NCBI RefSeq assembly: GCF_020037125.1
Contig: NZ_JAIQDG010000037.1
Coordinates: 1 to 64,000, forward strand
Length of the DNA: 64,000 nt
Direction of reading: 5' to 3'
DNA from: Myxococcus sp. RHSTA-1-4
GTDB lineage: Bacteria; Myxococcota; Myxococcia; Myxococcales; Myxococcaceae
The position numbers and the translations under genes are program-made. The notes beneath the pieces were generated by a model. The model saw only the letters and a program-made list of their open reading frames with translations, was not told the DNA's origin and searched no databases. The stretch's first letter is position 1; each line of letters starts with the position of its first letter. This document shows, piece by piece, positions 61,111 through 64,000 of the stretch.

Positions 61111-62553
61111 GTGCCACATCCGAGAATCTGGAGCTGCCTCTCCGCCGCCGTCCTTGCCCTGGCGCTCGCCCTGCCGGTGTCCGCCGGTGCGCAGTCGCCT
61201 TCGACCTACCCGTCCACGCCGCCCCCGTCGTATGCGCAGCCGCCCTCCGCGCAGCCGGGGTATGCGCAGCCCCAGCAGCCGGCGTACCCGCAGGAGCCCG
61301 CCTCGCCGCCGGCCCCCGCACCCGCGTCGCCTCCCCAGGGGACGCAGCCCACGGACCCGAGCTACCCGCCGCCGCAGAACGCCTACCCCCCGCCGCAGCA
61401 GCCGGCGTACCCACCCGCGCAGCCCGCGGACCCGGCGTATCCGCCGGCGCAGCAGCCGCAGAACGGGTATTCGCAGCCGCAGCAGCCTTCCTCCTACCCG
61501 CCGCCGCAGAGCGCGTATCCGCCGCCGACCACCGCGCAGCAGGACCCGGCGCAGGGCATGGACCCCACGGCGCCGGACGCGCCCCGGGTGCCGCCGGAGC
61601 AGGATTCGCTGGTCACCCAGCCGCAGGCGCCGCTGACGCCGGACGGGCGGACGGACCCGCTGAAGCCCTCGGTGGCGTCGTCGTCGGCCACCTCCTCCAT
61701 CCCGCCTCCGGGTGAGGACACCGGGGTGATGCTGGACGGCCGGCCCCGGCAGGGCCCCTTCCTGTCCGGCCCCGGCAGCCTCACGTTCCTCATCCACCAC
61801 ACGACGATGGGGGCCCTGGGCGGCTTCTTCACCCAGGCCTTCGCGAACGACTTCAACTTCAAGCAGAGCTCGCGCGAGCAGATGCTCGCGGGCACGCTCA
61901 TCGGCGCGGGCCTGGGCTTCGGCGCTTCCGCGTGGTGGCAGTTCAACAACTGGGTGGACAAGCCCATGGCCAACTTCGGCATCGGCAACTCGGTGGTGGG
62001 CGGCATGTTCACCGCGGGCCTCATGGACCTGTTCACGCAGGACCCGGGCGTGCTGACCTGGTCCGCCTTCCTCGGCGCCGAGCTGGGGGCGTGGCTCACC
62101 GCGGGGCTCGGCGGCGGGCAGCTTCCGCTGAACGACGGCCTGCTGGTGGCATCGGGCGCGGGCTGGGGCATGGCGTACGCGGCGCTGCTGCTGGCCGTCA
62201 TCCACTTCTCCGGCACGGACGTGTCCAGCAAGACGTGGCGCGACACGCTGCTGCTGGCCCCTGGCATCGGCGCGGGCGCGATGGCGCTGGCCACCATGCG
62301 CTACAACCCGACGCCCTCGCAGATCCTCCGCGCGGACATGTTCGGCGCGGGCGTGGGCGCGGCGGTGCTGCTCATCTCCGGCCTGGTGCTGGGCGGCTTC
62401 GACCAGTCCACCCCCTACGTGCTGTCCTTCCTCGGCTCCGCGGGCGCCATCACCACGGTGAGCCTGCTGTGGGAGGAGAGCGTGGACCGCTCGGCGTTGA
62501 AGCTGTCCGGCCGCTCGGCGAAGGCGCGGCCGTACAGGAACGTCTGGTGGTAG
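61111..62553 (+). CDS. Pro/Gln-rich N-terminus with C-terminal membrane domain (unknown)
   Basis: The GTG at 61111 follows AAGGAG by 7 bases and yields a 480-residue protein with an Ala/Leu-rich signal (SAAVLALALALPVSAGAQ). Then come ~150 residues of YPPPQ/AYPP repeats, a linker, and a C-terminal ~270 residues with six or seven Gly/Ala-rich hydrophobic stretches (LLLAVIHFSG, AVLLISGLVLGGF). The tandem repeats suggest an extended surface region; the remainder resembles a membrane-embedded domain. No family is recognised. It is divergent from the photolyase gene. Confidence 0.6.
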   Translation: MPHPRIWSCLSAAVLALALALPVSAGAQSPSTYPSTPPPSYAQPPSAQPGYAQPQQPAYPQEPASPPAPAPASPPQGTQPTDPSYPPPQNAYPPPQQPAYPPAQPADPAYPPAQQPQNGYSQPQQPSSYPPPQSAYPPPTTAQQDPAQGMDPTAPDAPRVPPEQDSLVTQPQAPLTPDGRTDPLKPSVASSSATSSIPPPGEDTGVMLDGRPRQGPFLSGPGSLTFLIHHTTMGALGGFFTQAFANDFNFKQSSREQMLAGTLIGAGLGFGASAWWQFNNWVDKPMANFGIGNSVVGGMFTAGLMDLFTQDPGVLTWSAFLGAELGAWLTAGLGGGQLPLNDGLLVASGAGWGMAYAALLLAVIHFSGTDVSSKTWRDTLLLAPGIGAGAMALATMRYNPTPSQILRADMFGAGVGAAVLLISGLVLGGFDQSTPYVLSFLGSAGAITTVSLLWEESVDRSALKLSGRSAKARPYRNVWW

Positions 62554-62621
62554 ACGGGACGTAGAGCGGCCGGGCGGGCGCCGTGGCACGGCGGGGCAGG
62601 CGGCACCACCTTCCCCCCGAC

Positions 62622-63767
62622 ATGGCGCGCGTTCACCCCTTTACGGCCCTCCTGACGTCGCTGGGGCCCAGGCTGGAGCCCAGCGACTACGTGCCGCGAA
62701 GCAACGCGGCGCCCCAACCGGCTCACGTCCGGCCCCTGCTGGAGTCGGCGAATCCCACGGCGGAGCTGCGGCGCCTGAAGAGCTCCGGCGCCCTGCTGCG
62801 CGACGCCCGGCCGGCGATGTACCTGGTGGAAATCCACAGCCCCGCCGGGAAGCTGGGGGGCCCGCCGGTGCGCTTCCTGCTGTGCGCGCTCAACCCGGAT
62901 GCGGCCGCGCCGCTGGAGCATGACCCGTACCGGCCCAGGGCCTGGGAGGCGGAGCCCGCCGTCACGCTCACCGCGGACGATCATGGCGTGCTGCGAGGGC
63001 TGCTGGCCGAGGCCTCCGAGCGTGCCATCACCGTGTGGCATGGGCAGTACGACAGCCACCCCATCTCCCTGCGCCGCATCGAGCCCTCGCCGGTGGCGAA
63101 GCGCATCCAGGCCGTGCTGGACGAGGCGCCCATGCGCCCGCTGGTGGCGCTGGACGAGGGCGGCCCCACGCTGGCGGCGGTGGTGCCCCTGTCGGACCCG
63201 GGGCTGGAGCTGCAGCCCATCCACCGCGCCTTGAAGGGCGTGGAGACCTTCAAGGAGGAGACGTTCCTCACCCTGGTGACGGCATACGCTCGCGTGTACG
63301 AGCTGGACGAGCCGCTCGACACGCCGCGTGGGCTGGCCGCCGCGCGCGAGCGCCTGGCAACGCTCATCAGTGGACACCACGCGGTGCTGCTGGTGCTGCC
63401 GGGCGGAAGGGGACGCATCCTGCGGTTCCGGCAGGGCTTGGACCTGGCGCACCTGAAGGGGGCGCCCCGGAGTCCCACGCTGCGCAGTCTGGACCTGGCG
63501 CTGCTCAACGCGCTGGTGCTGCGGACGGTGCTGGGCATCCAGGACCCGGAGGCGCCGGGGCACCCGCAGGTGTTCCCGGTGCAGGGGCTGGAGGCGTTGG
63601 TGCGAGGTGTTCAGGAGGGGACCTTCCAGGCAGGCTTCGCCCTCAACCCTCCGCCGCTGTGGGAGGTAAGGGCCGTGATGGAGGCACAGGCCACGCTGCC
63701 GCCGAGGACCCTCCGGGTGGAGCCGCTTCCACCAGCGGGTCTTCTGTTCCTGGATCGTGAAGCCTAA
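62622..63767 (+). CDS. DUF1015-like protein
   Basis: From ATG 62622 the product is 381 residues, starting MARVHPFTAL as in DUF1015 proteins (an upstream GTG at 62583 is possible). Matches include LQPIHRALKG (LPTHR-like), LDLALLNALVLRTVLGI, and near the end FALNPPPLWEVRAVMEAQATLPPRTLRVEPLPPAGLLF, which corresponds to the MPxKSTYFYPKxxTGL tail of the family but with the STYFYPK core changed (RTLRVEPLPPA). So it may be a diverged, possibly non-functional member. Function of the family is not established. A methyltransferase-like gene follows 9 bp later. Confidence 0.65.
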   Translation: MARVHPFTALLTSLGPRLEPSDYVPRSNAAPQPAHVRPLLESANPTAELRRLKSSGALLRDARPAMYLVEIHSPAGKLGGPPVRFLLCALNPDAAAPLEHDPYRPRAWEAEPAVTLTADDHGVLRGLLAEASERAITVWHGQYDSHPISLRRIEPSPVAKRIQAVLDEAPMRPLVALDEGGPTLAAVVPLSDPGLELQPIHRALKGVETFKEETFLTLVTAYARVYELDEPLDTPRGLAAARERLATLISGHHAVLLVLPGGRGRILRFRQGLDLAHLKGAPRSPTLRSLDLALLNALVLRTVLGIQDPEAPGHPQVFPVQGLEALVRGVQEGTFQAGFALNPPPLWEVRAVMEAQATLPPRTLRVEPLPPAGLLFLDREA

Positions 63768-63776
63768 CTTTTCAGC

Positions 63777-64000
63777 GTGAGGGTCCTGACGCGAACCCTG
63801 CCGGACTGGCCCCGGCGCGTGCGGCTCGAGCTCCAGCCGGGGCCCGGGGAGACCCTTGATGCCATCTGCGGCGGGGAAGTGCAGGTGCTCCAGCGGCGCC
63901 TGGGCTACCGCTTCACGTTGGATCCGCTGCTGCTGGCGCACTTCGCGGCGTACGAGGGTGGGGCGCTACGGGGCCGGCTGATGGACCTGGGGACGGGCTG
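63777..64000 (+). CDS. tRNA1(Val) adenine-N6-methyltransferase-like, N-terminus (partial)
   Basis: A GTG at 63777, 9 bp after the DUF1015-like stop, opens a frame that runs off the right edge (74 codons). GYRFTLDPLLLAHFA followed by MDLGTG matches the start of TrmN6/YfiC-type methyltransferases, whose first SAM motif is DLGTG. The catalytic NPPY motif lies beyond the window. Probably in an operon with the DUF1015-like gene. Confidence 0.75.
   Translation, partial: MRVLTRTLPDWPRRVRLELQPGPGETLDAICGGEVQVLQRRLGYRFTLDPLLLAHFAAYEGGALRGRLMDLGTG

Overview
This window is high-GC DNA with almost wall-to-wall genes and strong G/C third-position bias. The gene content is that of a fruiting myxobacterium of the Myxococcaceae (Myxococcus, Corallococcus or Pyxidicoccus type). 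The firmest evidence is a complete frz gliding-reversal chemosensory operon (frzZ divergent from frzA-B-CD-E-G-F), next to genes recognisable as aldA, an rpoE1-type ECF sigma/anti-sigma pair and frzS. No rRNA, tRNA, CRISPR array or insertion sequence was recognised.

Region by region. 1-848 is the 5' part of a minus-strand gene resembling phage replication/replisome-organiser proteins, and it carries a cluster of GTCC-N(2-3)-CGGAC repeats. 849-1485 is a non-coding gap with hairpins. 1486-6305 is a CreD-like membrane protein plus a secreted partner, convergent with a CreC/CreB-like two-component system. 6396-7468 holds an unlisted 31-residue membrane peptide and an unknown membrane protein. 7578-10680 is a DyP-type haem peroxidase with an overlapping upstream partner. 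10979-17635 contains a giant Ser/Thr kinase-cyclase-like-ATPase-TPR protein, an ECF sigma factor and a von Willebrand factor A lipoprotein.

17918-32068 is the most unusual block. A 3,913-residue lipoprotein is built from Ig/CARDB-like domains, eleven PKD-like repeats interrupted by a beta-propeller, a long RHS/YD-repeat barrel and a C-terminal PD-(D/E)XK-like nuclease domain. It is followed 9 bp later by a candidate immunity gene and then by a fused DUF692 (MNIO) enzyme. I read this as a candidate RHS polymorphic-toxin locus with an associated metallo-oxidative enzyme; that reading is inference.

32128-44083 is mostly housekeeping or unknown: uridine kinase, a homoserine-acetyltransferase-like protein lacking its nucleophile serine, a PQQ-propeller protein, a HARE-HTH/Mrr-like protein with a degraded nuclease site, two lipoproteins, BirA and CoaX.

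44138-58861 is the motility-control supercluster: frzS, anti-sigma, rpoE1, aldA, a radical SAM gene, frzZ and frzABCDEGF. FrzCD (cytoplasmic receptor) signals through FrzA/FrzB to the FrzE kinase, whose outputs include FrzZ. FrzF and FrzG methylate and demethylate FrzCD. FrzS is a downstream polarity protein for type IV pilus motility. 58911-64000 carries a PHA-system protein, a class II photolyase with a palindrome over its probable promoter, a Pro/Gln-rich membrane protein, a DUF1015-like protein and the start of a tRNA m6A methyltransferase-like gene.
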